From Endotrypanum monterogeii (Eukaryota > Euglenozoa > Kinetoplastea > Trypanosomatida > Trypanosomatidae), in assembly GCA_000333855.2 (NCBI GenBank), contig CM007348.1, forward strand, positions 684,328 to 748,327: a DNA stretch of 64,000 nucleotides, read 5' to 3'. Within the stretch, counting starts at the first letter, position 1; each line of letters begins with the position of its first letter. Under the pieces are notes generated by a model. That model saw only the letters and a list, made by a program, of their open reading frames with translations. It was not told the DNA's origin and searched no databases. Below are positions 30,035 to 40,046 of this stretch, piece by piece. Position numbers and translations under genes: made by a program.

Positions 30035-30669
30035 TCGACGTTGTTCTCTTCACCCCATTTGCCCACGGACGGAACACAGGTGCGTACCGTTGACCTGGGT
30101 GGATCGCAGGTCTTCCTACTCTGTGCTGTTGTGAGAGCGTTGCTTGGAGACATGAGAGCGAAGTGGAGCGCTGGTGCTGGCCGTGAGTTGGTGATCATGC
30201 GATCAACGGAGCAGCGGTGTGTGCAAACCCAAAGAAAAAAAGAAAGAGCCAACGTCCTCGTGCTAGGGCTTATAGATTGCTTGCGGTGTCACTGTCTTTC
30301 CCCCATGAAACAGTGGCGACCGGAGGCGGGAAAAAAGTCAATAACTTTAAGGTGTAGCTTCCGTCAGGATGAAAATGAAGTGCTTGGCCTCACTTTGCAG
30401 ACACACATACACACACACACACATAGTGCTAATTCGTGAGTGCTGTGTGAATGTTCCCTTTCCTTCACTTCACTTGACCCTTTCTGCTTTTATATGGGGG
30501 CGGACTTCGCTGATACACACCAACTACTATTCACCCCTTGGTACACATCCACAAAACAGGTTAACGTAGTAGCACACAAAAAAAGTGGTGACCATCACAA
30601 AATCTCTTCACAGAAGATTCACAAAGTCACTGCACGCGCGTAGCACCCCAGCAACTTTGCTTCGGCTAG

Positions 30670-30732
30670 CTTTCCGTCACATATCCTTCTTGTTCCATCC
30701 TTGCATCTTTGTTTTGCGTTGTCTTTCCCCAG
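30670..30732 (+). promoter_or_regulatory. Polypyrimidine tract and trans-splice acceptor of the CS/Sel1 gene
   Basis: A T/C-rich stretch of about 60 nt ends in TTTCCCCAGG, with AG at 30731-30732, a textbook acceptor. It gives a leader of 140 nt before ATG 30873 and shows that the 96 codons of open frame upstream of that ATG are not translated as part of the protein. Confidence 0.7.
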
Positions 30733-30872
30733 GAGCCCCCCGAAGGCAGCGCATCTGTGAGTTTCTTCTGGTGCCTTTTTTCGTGGTAGTGTGTATCAAA
30801 GGACTCTCTCTGTGTGTGTGTGTAAAAAGTAAAAGCACGCTCGCACGTGTTTCGTGGAGAGCGAAAAAAAAA

Positions 30873-32804
30873 ATGACTGTCCCTGTAACAGAGAGTATCG
30901 GTAAGGCTCGTTGGACCCAGGGCGAGGATGAGGCAACGACCCTTGAAATCCGAATCCCTTGTGCTCTACTCAACGGCATACGGCCGCGCGAGGTGACGGT
31001 GGAGATAAAAGATAGTTGCATCCTATGCGTCACTCACAAAGAGCTGCAGATTCTCCAGTGGCGTCTCTACGCCGCTGTAAACGATGAGGTAGAGTGGCGC
31101 GTTGAGGATGGAAACGTCCTCGTGGTGGAGCTGGAGAAGAAGACTGGTGCCCCATGGAGCTGTCTTCTTGATCTCCCGATGCGTGCGGACGATGAACTTT
31201 TGACACCGGTTGCCGAGATTGACCGTATGTTTCGCACACAATTGCCAGCTCTTCCCCCTGTGGAGGATAGCAAAGGTGAGGCTTCGGCAACGACGTCCTC
31301 TGACGAAATCGAGGTACTCAAGAACGGCGATGCAGACGGCAAGGAGGCGAACGGTGAGGACAACCTTGATAAGCTGCTGGACGAGGTGGCGAAAGAGGTG
31401 ACGGGCAGGGATGAGAAGGAGGGCGATGAGGAAGACGATAACACCGCTGCTTTCATCAAGGCCGAGCTGGAGAATTACCGTGTGGAGGAGGAGGAGATCA
31501 AAAAGAAACTGGCCGAGGTCGAGGCTACACTGAGTGACTCAACGGAGCCAGAGGACATCAAGTCGGCAGCTGAGCAGAGGAATATCCTCAGTAAAATGGT
31601 TCAGCTCCATAATGAATGCCGTGCCATTCGATCGCAGCCGAGCACTCTGGAAAATTTCTTGAAGTGCACTCAGCTTGACCTGCAGAAGGCACGCGTCAAC
31701 ATCGGTGAAGCCGGGGAGGGCGAAGAGGAGGAGTACCAATCGGACGAAGAGCGCAATCTGAGCGCAACGGAGCTCATGGCCTGTGGTCTGAAGCTCTTCG
31801 AGGACCAGGACATCAAAGGCTGCCTGCACTTCCTTCGTCTTGCTGCGATCCATCACAAGCACGAGCAGAGTACACTGCTTTTGTATAATATTTATAGCCA
31901 GTTGCAGTCACCCCGCGGCGCGTTCTTGTTGTTGAAGCGCGCGCTCGATGATGGCGAGCCAAGTGCTGCGGCGAATCATAAGGTAGGTGAGCTTTACGAC
32001 CAAGGAGCACGTCACTTTCTCCCGCTCTTCCCCGCAGCTATCTATTTCTACCAGCGTGCAGCCAAGCTCGGCCATATGAATGGTATGCTGAGCCTGGCGC
32101 AGCTGTGGCTTCGCGGCGCTACGGCGTCATCGATGCTTTCCGAAGAGGAGGTCGAGGCGCAGCAGAGCATCTCGAAGTACCATGCGTGGTTGCAGAAGGC
32201 AATAGATCGCGGTTGCGGCTCCGCGTACTTTGTGCGCGGCTGCATGCACATCAAAGGTGAGCATGGCATGGCCAAGTCGTACGTAGAAGCGAAGGAATAC
32301 CTCGACGCGGCTGCCGGGGCGCAGCCAGAGATTCTCCGCCGTGCCCCGCAGATTACCATGATGCTGGAGATGCTGCGCAAGGAGGAGAACTCTGCGGAGA
32401 CATCGCAGGAGACAAGCACCCCCGTGTCGAAGGTCGAGACTGTAGCAGCACCTGCTCCTCCATTTACGCCTGCTGATGAGGGTGTGAAGGTGTCAGCATC
32501 TGTCGCACGGTTGAATGCTCTTAGCAGCAAGCCCACTGGGTCGTCTGGCAGTAACGGGGGCCTGGCCCCCCGGACCGTGAGCGAAAGTGCAGCCATGCGC
32601 GCAAGAAAGGGTTTCGGCAACGGAGCTCGGGGCAAGCATTTCTGGGAGCGTGCCTGCGTTGTGGGTGTCAGTGTATACAGCGTGTACACTTTGGCCTTTC
32701 CCATTCGTATTGCTCTTCTCCCCTTCTTCTACTCGTTGATTAGCGGCATCATTGAGACCATTCCGTGGCTGGCAAACAGGAACATCGAAAGCACTTTGTT
32801 TTAG
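30873..32804 (+). CDS. CS-domain (p23/NudC-like) and Sel1-repeat protein with C-terminal membrane segment
   Basis: 643 residues from ATG 30873. Residues 1-110 form a CS domain: KARWTQGEDEATTLEIRIPC, then EVTVEIKDSCILCV and VEWRVEDGNVLVVELEKK, the seven-strand fold of p23, Sgt1 and NudC. An acidic low-complexity linker (about 130-290; repeated E/D/K runs) is followed by Sel1/TPR-like helical repeats (about 290-500; AAIYFYQRAAKLGHMNGMLS, HAWLQKAIDRGCGSAYFVRG). Near the C-terminus is a hydrophobic segment (about 593-630, VGVSVYSVYTLAFPIRIALL onward) with only a short polar end, so the protein is probably tail-anchored with its bulk in the cytosol. CS domains commonly recruit HSP90 or dynein-linked clients. 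A co-chaperone on the ER or outer mitochondrial membrane is a reasonable inference, not shown. Confidence 0.82.
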   Translation: MTVPVTESIGKARWTQGEDEATTLEIRIPCALLNGIRPREVTVEIKDSCILCVTHKELQILQWRLYAAVNDEVEWRVEDGNVLVVELEKKTGAPWSCLLDLPMRADDELLTPVAEIDRMFRTQLPALPPVEDSKGEASATTSSDEIEVLKNGDADGKEANGEDNLDKLLDEVAKEVTGRDEKEGDEEDDNTAAFIKAELENYRVEEEEIKKKLAEVEATLSDSTEPEDIKSAAEQRNILSKMVQLHNECRAIRSQPSTLENFLKCTQLDLQKARVNIGEAGEGEEEEYQSDEERNLSATELMACGLKLFEDQDIKGCLHFLRLAAIHHKHEQSTLLLYNIYSQLQSPRGAFLLLKRALDDGEPSAAANHKVGELYDQGARHFLPLFPAAIYFYQRAAKLGHMNGMLSLAQLWLRGATASSMLSEEEVEAQQSISKYHAWLQKAIDRGCGSAYFVRGCMHIKGEHGMAKSYVEAKEYLDAAAGAQPEILRRAPQITMMLEMLRKEENSAETSQETSTPVSKVETVAAPAPPFTPADEGVKVSASVARLNALSSKPTGSSGSNGGLAPRTVSESAAMRARKGFGNGARGKHFWERACVVGVSVYSVYTLAFPIRIALLPFFYSLISGIIETIPWLANRNIESTLF

Positions 32805-34074
32805 TGCCCAACGCTGCGCGTCGACACTTGGGAGTAGGGTAAATATAGACGGGAAAGGTCGTCGTGAAAAACGAGGTGAGTAGCGTATCCTTCTTTTGAC
32901 CCCTCTCCTCCAAGTGTGGATGGGTAGCACTCTATTTCTTGTCTTGTTCTTCCCTCCTTTTCATCATCACAATGCGTGTAAGGGTGTAGTGACTCCGCCA
33001 CGAGTGTTGCACCCTCCGTTTCTGTCAGACTATATGAATTAAAAAAAAAAATAAAGACAGAGCTCACACGGCACCTATTCGAAACGTCTTTGCGCAAGTG
33101 TCACAGGGTGGATCGTTGTCTTTGAGATATTTGGACACTGGTGCTATGGGGGATCGGCTTCTTGCATTAATACCTCCTCCCCCCCCCTTATCTGCTGACA
33201 TTATGCCGTAGTTCTCGCCTGTATTTTACCCTGTTGAACTTCGGTTTCACCGTTTACTTTGTGTTGCTCTTTTCTCGCAAGTCTGAGCGCATGCGCTTCA
33301 CGGGTGCGCTTTTTTATTGTGTGTGTCTTGGCAGCTACCTAGATGGTTGGTGCCATGAAAGCAAAAGGATCAAAAGTCAAAAGAAAACGAGGGGGGGGGC
33401 TGTGTGGGTAGGTCAGTGGCATGCACGGTTGACTGTGAGCGATACTTGAACTTTATGAGTAGCGAAGCTTATTCCCGTCACCTCGCTTTCCGCGGATGGG
33501 GTAACATGTGTTTATGCGTTTTGGCTATTGTGCTCGATGGTGTTCTACTCTGCGCCGTGCCCTGTGCAAACTAGTCAGAACACTATGAGGCGATCAATGG
33601 CGTTTTTACGACTCTCGGAGTTTTGTTCACGAGCCTCGTCGCCCGTGTAGCCCAACAGTCAATCTGAGTTGAGGGGCGGGGGAAAGAAGACAAACAGAGA
33701 ACATCATATAGGGAGGTGGTTGGCGAGACGGCGCCCCCCCCTCTTTCCACTCACGCATCTCTTCTAACGACCGTGGGAAAAGTGAAAGCGGCGTGCTTGT
33801 GCCCCCCCCCCCCTCACGGGTACGGGTTCTCCGAGTTTGCTTCACTTGTTTGTTTTCGTTTCCCTTCTTCATTTTTTCAGTCAATTTTGCTGAGTTTTTG
33901 CCGTTTGTGTATGTATGTGTGTGTGTGTGTGTTGAGTTCTCGAGCTCCTCCCTCCCTTTTCCTTTTTCTTTTTTCCGAGTCTCTTATTAAGGCTAAAAAC
34001 ATTAAACAATATTTGGATGTCTGTGTTTCTGATCCTGCAACTTCAAGTGGTCAAGCAAACGAAAAAAAAAAAGT
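32805..34074 (+). other. Gene-free stretch
   Basis: 1.27 kb between the CS/Sel1 gene and the next candidate ORF. It contains an A run (33042-33051), a C run (33179-33187), a C run (33803-33813), a short TG run (33914-33932) and a pyrimidine tract ending TTTTTTCCGAG (33955-33979) that could be a splice acceptor. No convincing ORF. Confidence 0.45.
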
Positions 34075-34293
34075 ATGACAACGAAACGCAAAATGGGCGT
34101 GAGGTTACCCCGAGTGCGTGCCGACGCAACGCGGGGCGAGGGACCCGTATGTAACTACATGAGTGGCGGCAGTCCTGTAGCCGAAGTACGTCTCATACCG
34201 CTAACTAAGTGTGACACCAGAGAGGTTGACATCGATGGAGAGGACGGCGGAGGGGAAGTTGGAGCAAAATCAGGGAGCTTTGTTGAGGGATAG
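34075..34293 (+). CDS. Possible small ORF (72 aa), unrecognised
   Basis: ATG preceded by an A-rich stretch and by a pyrimidine tract and AG at about 33979, which is the usual context of real starts in this window. The product (MTTKRKMGVRLPRVRADATR, then an acidic end with DIDGEDGGGE) is soluble and basic-to-acidic, with no family recognised. Immediately downstream a different frame, 34302-34547, contains coding-like FCDRKCEYGFLNGGTSIFTE. The two may be parts of one small gene interrupted by a frameshift, or an untranslated leader of the next gene. Confidence 0.25.
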   Translation: MTTKRKMGVRLPRVRADATRGEGPVCNYMSGGSPVAEVRLIPLTKCDTREVDIDGEDGGGEVGAKSGSFVEG

Positions 34294-34584
34294 CGCTACC
34301 GGTGGATGGATTGTCTTTCCCATCTCGGTGCATCTTTTTCTTCAGCGCCTTCTGCGATCGCAAGTGCGAGTACGGCTTCTTGAACGGTGGAACCTCCATA
34401 TTTACCGAGCAACCTGTACTGGCAGTGACAGCTGGCTCTCTATGGCAGTCTCTTTCGTTTTGCTTTCGCTTTTCACCTTTTGCACGCAAACACTTTTCTT
34501 ATCTTTTTTTTTCCTTGTGGCGCTGTGTTCCTGCAACTATCGGTTGACATTTGAGAAGGGTCAGTACATGCCTTCGCATTAGTC

Positions 34585-35577
34585 ATGCATAGAGACAAGG
34601 CGTTTCTGTCGCTCGTGCGTTATCCCCTGCAGCGGGTGGCAAGGTTCACCCCTTTGACGCCGTTGTCATGGTCCCTGTGTACATTGTGTACCGCGCGTGT
34701 GTCGGTCGTTCACGGGGCTCTTTCCACTAGTCAGCGTTGGCAGAGTGACACTTCCGCTTCAGAAGGCACTGCACAGCCTTCAAGCTCGGCCGCTTCATCG
34801 GAGGCTGGTCAACGACTGTTTCAGAGTGGTGCACCCGTAATGGAGCGTGCTGCCGATGCACGCCGAGAGATTCATGAACTGTGGAGCAGCACTGCCGCAG
34901 CAGAGGAGCATCTTCATTCCTCGCTTCTCTCCATGTCAGCGAGCGAGGCGACAGAGGCAGAGGCCAGCGCTGCAGAGGAACGATACAAAGCTGTGGCTGC
35001 GTTGCTAGAGAGATATAAGCTCGATCCGGCAACACCTCGTGAGGAGGACACCACTCGTGGGCTGGGTGACGCACTCGACCGCTTGTTGCTCCTTTGTGTG
35101 CCATTGTCATCGAAGCACGGCACAGATCTTCTAGTAAAACTAATGCAGGTTTCTGCCCGCCAGGGTCGCCAGATCTCAATGCGTACCATTCAACATCTGT
35201 TTGCACGTACAGGCAGCTACGCTGAGGCCCTTGCAGTCTTTTATGCAATGCGACGCAGTAACTTTGCGATGAGCATGGAGGCATACCACGCGATGCTCTT
35301 TTCCCTCCAGCGACTAGAAGAGGAAGGGTGGGCAGCCCGTTTTCATACAGAAATTGCTGCTTCCAACGGTGCGGCTCCGTCTGAGCAGGCGCTTGATTTT
35401 GTTCTGCGTGGTGTCGATAACCAGTTGATGCCGGAGAATAAGCCATGGCTCGGCCGTGTCATGTTTGCAGAAGTAAAGGATAACGGGGCCGCCCAGCGGC
35501 AGTCCATGTCGTCATTTGATGAGATGGGGAAGCTTTGGGTGCGGCGCTACAAGGGTGGTGCAACGTTTACGGAGTAG
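34585..35577 (+). CDS. Probable mitochondrial PPR-like helical-repeat protein
   Basis: 330 residues starting at ATG 34585. The first 45 residues are rich in Arg, Leu, Ser and Thr without acids after Asp4 (MHRDKAFLSLVRYPLQRVAR), a typical mitochondrial presequence. A charged linker with a Glu/Ala-rich helix (about 85-145) follows, then helix-turn-helix repeats (about 165-290), for example SMRTIQHLFARTGSYAEALA followed by VFYAMRRSNFAMSMEAYHAM, in the 35-residue pattern of pentatricopeptide repeats. Trypanosomatid mitochondrial ribosomes and RNA-processing complexes contain many divergent PPR proteins; membership in one of these is a reasonable guess but the exact orthologue is not recognised. 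A polypyrimidine tract at 34440-34530 lies upstream. Confidence 0.65.
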   Translation: MHRDKAFLSLVRYPLQRVARFTPLTPLSWSLCTLCTARVSVVHGALSTSQRWQSDTSASEGTAQPSSSAASSEAGQRLFQSGAPVMERAADARREIHELWSSTAAAEEHLHSSLLSMSASEATEAEASAAEERYKAVAALLERYKLDPATPREEDTTRGLGDALDRLLLLCVPLSSKHGTDLLVKLMQVSARQGRQISMRTIQHLFARTGSYAEALAVFYAMRRSNFAMSMEAYHAMLFSLQRLEEEGWAARFHTEIAASNGAAPSEQALDFVLRGVDNQLMPENKPWLGRVMFAEVKDNGAAQRQSMSSFDEMGKLWVRRYKGGATFTE

Positions 35578-36037
35578 CCTTGTTCACACAACTCTTGAGG
35601 TTCTTCGCTGTGTCACTGTTTATCGGCGAGTCTGCCCTTTGCACATTTATTTGTACTCTCGCTTCTCCGCGATGATCTGCGTTTGCTGTGACTGGAGTGG
35701 TGTGCAGGTGCGCGTGCGCGCTTCCAAGGCATGTCTCTGCGAGTGTGTATATACGTGTGTGATGGGTGTGTTTAGCGTTTTAAGTGCCCTTGACTCTTTT
35801 CTCAGTCCTCCCTTTTTTTTGAAGTGTGTACTCGTGTGTCCACACCGTAAAGCTGGTAAAGCAGAAGGAAAAGCAACAGAGAGAGAGGTGACATATGCGA
35901 TTGGTTCGCAGTATCGAGGCATGCGTAGGAGAATGTTAGGTGACGGAAATCGATGGAATATCAGTGCAGAAGTCTGGCTGAAAAGCTGTGGTACAGTCCT
36001 GTGAGAGCACTTCAGGTGTCTATCGCTCCTTACCACC

Positions 36038-36072
<35 letters not shown>

Positions 36073-37244
36073 TTTGTGCAGAGGCTGACCTCTTTCGGAG
36101 AATTTCGACTTGGTATATAGCGGAGTTGCGTAGGCTTTGCACAAAGGGTGTGCTCCTCTCAAGGACACACAGCGCGGCAAAGACTACGAAATTATCTCCA
36201 CTTACCCAACGTAGTGCCGTTGAATTATGTTTATGCCTTCCACGACTCGTCTTTCCTATTTTTATTTTTCACACGTCGCCACCTGGGATGGGACAACAAG
36301 GCTCCTTCTCTTTACTTGTTTCGCATGCCTCCAGATACACATTACATTCAGGTGAATGACGAATACATCTACACAAGCAAACACACACATACACACAGAT
36401 AGGTAGGCGCACATAAACACACGTGCAATAGGGAGACGTTACTGTTTCGGCGGTAGCAAAGAGAGGTAATGAGTCATGCGGCGGGGAAGGTAGAGGAAAG
36501 AAATTCATCTAATTCCCCGTGTAGAACTGCTGTTCGCACAGGCGCCACTCATTCAACCTCCTGAATTGTGTGTACACCTTCCCAAAATTCTTTTTGTGTC
36601 GTTCTGTGCCTATGCATCAACTGCTTTGTCGCAAGTTGCCGCTGACTGTCTGACACTTTTTCCCTAGCTCCCATATAGATATAGGGAGACGCAAAGGCTC
36701 CGTTACCCCTTAAAACCCTGTACAGTAGAGGTTCACGCGTTGCTTGCCTTTCTTCGATATTCCAACCACAAAAATATAGATCTTAGAGGGGCATTCATTT
36801 TTTTCATTGATGGCGAGGAGCGGAGGAGGGAGCACGCCTTGTCGTTGAGGTGTCTCACATGCACTCACCGCACTTTTTTTTTCCCTCTAGTCTCTCTTGT
36901 CTTCATATATATATTTTTATTCGATTAGTAGCAGCAACACGTGACGCTGCTCATTCCCACTGGATCCCCCGCTTTGTCTTTTTCTCCGTCGTCCATACCG
37001 CTGGTGCACCTCGGTGTGCTCTGCCCATCTCTGTCTTCCTGTTTTTCAGGTGGTAAGGTATATCAGCAGCTGCTCATTTGTTTTTTTTTTTTTGCGCACA
37101 CTTTACAGGTTCCTCAGCACAACTCGTCCAGTGCAGAGACACGGAGAATTGCAGGCGCAGGTACGCGGCCTGACAACCCGCCTCGTGTCAAGAGTGTCTG
37201 AGGTGCGTATTGTGGGAGGGAATTTCGTCTAGCGTTCTCGAGGT
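35578..37244 (+). other. Gene-free stretch with GT microsatellite
   Basis: 1.67 kb. It contains a 15-unit GT run (36039-36069), a CA-rich stretch (36380-36398), and two T-rich tracts (36872-36890 and 37079-37093); the latter is followed by CTTTACAGG with AG at 37107-37108, the likely splice acceptor of the next gene. Open frames here lack an ATG or derive from the simple repeats. Confidence 0.45.
36039..36069. repeat. (GT)n microsatellite
   Basis: Uninterrupted alternating GT of about 30 bp in the intergenic region after the PPR-like gene. Confidence 0.9.
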
Positions 37245-39968
37245 ATGGAGCACAAGCAAATCGCCGCCACCGCTCATACTCGAACCCCCTCGGTAAACTC
37301 CAGAGTTCTGCGTAGTATTCAAAGCGAGAATGAAACTCTTCGATCAGAGCTGCTGCAGGCAAAGCAGCGCACAGCGCAGCTACAGCGTCAGCTCAGTGAC
37401 CTGCGCACGGCATCAGATAAGGTTGTGCAGGAAGTTACCATATCTTGTAAAGAGCAAGTGCATGCCCTTGAGGAGCGCTGTCGACTCTTGGCAGATCGAC
37501 TTGTCGGGTGTAAGCGGGAGGAGCAGGTAGCCGAAACGGCACGTGTAGGCTTTCTTCTGCGATGGCAGATTGAGGAGCGTCGGTTTCTGGCTCGCGGCCT
37601 GGAGGCAATGCAGGAGGTGCTAGTTGGTATAGGCGGCGGCGTTTCGTCTGTGCCCAAGCGTAGCCCACCTCGCACCGGCGCTTCTACTCGTTCAGCAGAC
37701 GGGCGGTATGAGGGAGAAATACAAACGGGGGACTTGTACCGCTTAATGATGTGTGTCTCAGACGCCTTACAGGTTCATATAGCTTCTACAAAGCTGGAAA
37801 AAGCGCACATCCGGCTGACTCTGGAGCAGGCCGCTTCGCTTCTCAATGAGCTGCACGACGCTGTGAAGGACGCGACGCGCACTGTCTTCGACGCCGTTGC
37901 TCAGCTCGGAGCGACAAGCGAGCATGGTAGCACATTATTACTTGGGGGTGGCGCCATATCACCGTCATCTCTGCTGGCCGCACCCAATAGCGCTCTCTCT
38001 GCCTCAGCGCAAAGTGGCAGCGGCCTTGGTTCTCTTCACCGACGGGGGGGTGGGGATGATGGAAACACTGCCGGTACTGCCGACGTCGCTCCGACTGTCC
38101 GCAGTCAAGACGCAACAGCCTCTCTATTTTTTCACTCTTTGGCGGCACCTCTGACGGCTGAGCAACTCAGCTTGAAGCTGGAGTGGGTTTGCGATGTTCT
38201 AAAGGCTTCCATGAGGTGCGCAGGCGAGGTGGGCACATTCATCACCGCCGCTATGGAGGGTCTCAAGACCCTGCCCCCACTCTTCCAGCAATACTGCAAA
38301 GAAGGCGACCGTGCCTCAATTTCCAAGCAACCGCATCCGCTGATGTCCTCAGCTAGTCCCGAAATGGATGCGCTGCTCCGCAGCTTTCTGGGAGATCTCT
38401 CCAAAATCAAGCAACAGGCCGCCCAGCAGCAGGACGAAATGGCCCGGCAACTCGCACAGGAGATGGACCGGCACTTCCAGTCGACAGAGCAGTACGAGCG
38501 ACGAGTGAAGCTGCTCGAGGCGGAGTGCGCACGGCTGCTCCGGTACGTGGAGAGACAGTCGACCCAGGGGCCAGGGGTGGGTTCGATGACGCAGACGCCC
38601 GTTCGGGGAAACACGAGAGCTTCAATGACCCTTATGCCAGCGCCACTGCCTCTTCATGACATCCCGGTGACGCCAGAGCGTTACGTTCCAAACTCTGATG
38701 CACCGAAGCGGTCTGAGCCGCGGAGCTCTCGACTCTGGCAAGAACGCTCCGTGACAGCATCGCGCGTGTTTCCTTATGATCAGCGCGCCCCTTCTGAGGC
38801 AGTGGGCCCAAAGGCGCAGAGGGAACCGGTAGAGGTAGTCCTTGCAGCCCAGGCTGGCGACGGCACAAGAGTCGTTGACCCAGCGCATGCCAACCACAAC
38901 GCCTTGCATCCTTCCTCTCTGCCGGGCTCTTATGTGAATGGGCCCTCCTCGTCCCTTCAGCTGTCGAGCGCTGCAGCACGCACCCCTGTGTTTCAGGTGG
39001 CATCGGAGCTTAAAGCTATGGGTCAGGATTCAAGGGTTCGGCCGCCACACGGCGCTTCAGACGCACTGCTGTCACCGCGAGATGCTGGCCATCGATTTTC
39101 TTCTCCTGCGTCACCCCATGTATCTCGCAAGGCCTCTACGACTGTCAGCGCTTCTTCCGCCCCTGCCCACTCTCGACTCTCGGGGAGACGTTCGACGACG
39201 GCGTCCACACTGCCACAACCGCGCGGTACGGAAACGTTTTTCACACGCAGCTCCACAGCCACGGTTTCCCCCGTGTTGTCCACACCAGAGAATTCCTCTC
39301 CAGTGCTTCGTGACAGCGCCACAGAGGCCTTGGTGCCGTCGTACCAGCGCACTCGTGCCGCGACTGCCCATCTTCCCTTTCCAAAGCCTCCAGTTGCTGT
39401 TACAGCTGTTCCCGCGTTGCGGGATGCTACAACTCTCTCGGACGTCTCCGTCGCCACTTCTCGTCCAGGGAGGGGAGGGAATCCTCGAAACGCTCCTTCA
39501 CCACAACCGTTGTACGATGAGGCAGCTGCTGACATTTTCTTCGTGGACTCCAGTTTCGGCGGTGCCGCCTCGTCAGTGTCGTCGGTGCAGCGCCTGCGGT
39601 TGGAAAATTCGCGTATGAGTGACATCGGCAGCACTGCAGAACTGCGCACATTGTCTCCTCGGCAGCCGGTCAAGCTGAGGCCTTACGTCAAGCCCCCCTT
39701 GCTTGTCGAAGGCGGTGCGCCACGGACTGGGCAGCAGCGTTGCACACCACCAACTGATGCATCAGCGGTACTCTCAACACACGTCGCTGGTGAAGTCAGC
39801 GTGGTAGACACTTCTCGACAAGAAGAGGCGCCGAACACCCCACCCATTTGGCGTCGTATCAAAGAGGAGGTGTTTTTTCAGCGAGGGATGTCATCTTCGC
39901 CGATTGTAGGCGACGAGGCTTCCGCGTTGTTTAGCACTCCTCCTGAGGTTTCATGCTCATATTCATGA
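37245..39968 (+). CDS. Coiled-coil protein with long Ser/Pro-rich tail, function unknown
   Basis: 907 residues from ATG 37245. Residues about 22-90 form a heptad-rich coiled coil (RSIQSENETLRSELLQAKQR), and a second helical region covers about 165-230 (LEKAHIRLTLEQAASLLNEL). Near 375-435 lies another coiled coil with Gln/Glu-rich heptads (LSKIKQQAAQQQDEMARQLA). The last 450 residues are low-complexity Ser/Thr/Pro/Arg and probably disordered, with many SP and TP sites. No catalytic motif was found. Such layouts are common in trypanosomatid cytoskeletal proteins of the basal body, flagellum or subpellicular array; that is inference. The leader is about 137 nt if the AG at 37108 is used. Confidence 0.7.
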   Translation: MEHKQIAATAHTRTPSVNSRVLRSIQSENETLRSELLQAKQRTAQLQRQLSDLRTASDKVVQEVTISCKEQVHALEERCRLLADRLVGCKREEQVAETARVGFLLRWQIEERRFLARGLEAMQEVLVGIGGGVSSVPKRSPPRTGASTRSADGRYEGEIQTGDLYRLMMCVSDALQVHIASTKLEKAHIRLTLEQAASLLNELHDAVKDATRTVFDAVAQLGATSEHGSTLLLGGGAISPSSLLAAPNSALSASAQSGSGLGSLHRRGGGDDGNTAGTADVAPTVRSQDATASLFFHSLAAPLTAEQLSLKLEWVCDVLKASMRCAGEVGTFITAAMEGLKTLPPLFQQYCKEGDRASISKQPHPLMSSASPEMDALLRSFLGDLSKIKQQAAQQQDEMARQLAQEMDRHFQSTEQYERRVKLLEAECARLLRYVERQSTQGPGVGSMTQTPVRGNTRASMTLMPAPLPLHDIPVTPERYVPNSDAPKRSEPRSSRLWQERSVTASRVFPYDQRAPSEAVGPKAQREPVEVVLAAQAGDGTRVVDPAHANHNALHPSSLPGSYVNGPSSSLQLSSAAARTPVFQVASELKAMGQDSRVRPPHGASDALLSPRDAGHRFSSPASPHVSRKASTTVSASSAPAHSRLSGRRSTTASTLPQPRGTETFFTRSSTATVSPVLSTPENSSPVLRDSATEALVPSYQRTRAATAHLPFPKPPVAVTAVPALRDATTLSDVSVATSRPGRGGNPRNAPSPQPLYDEAAADIFFVDSSFGGAASSVSSVQRLRLENSRMSDIGSTAELRTLSPRQPVKLRPYVKPPLLVEGGAPRTGQQRCTPPTDASAVLSTHVAGEVSVVDTSRQEEAPNTPPIWRRIKEEVFFQRGMSSSPIVGDEASALFSTPPEVSCSYS

Positions 39969-40015
39969 TTGTCTCAATCTTGATGTCTTCAACTTGATAA
40001 GCGTGAGGGCTTGCG

Positions 40016-40046
<31 letters not shown>

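Noticed and set aside
30585..30872. 96-residue extension of the CS/Sel1 protein with membrane-like segments
   Set aside because: It lies largely upstream of a textbook splice acceptor (30732) and has no suitable ATG; the hydrophobic look comes from T-rich leader DNA.
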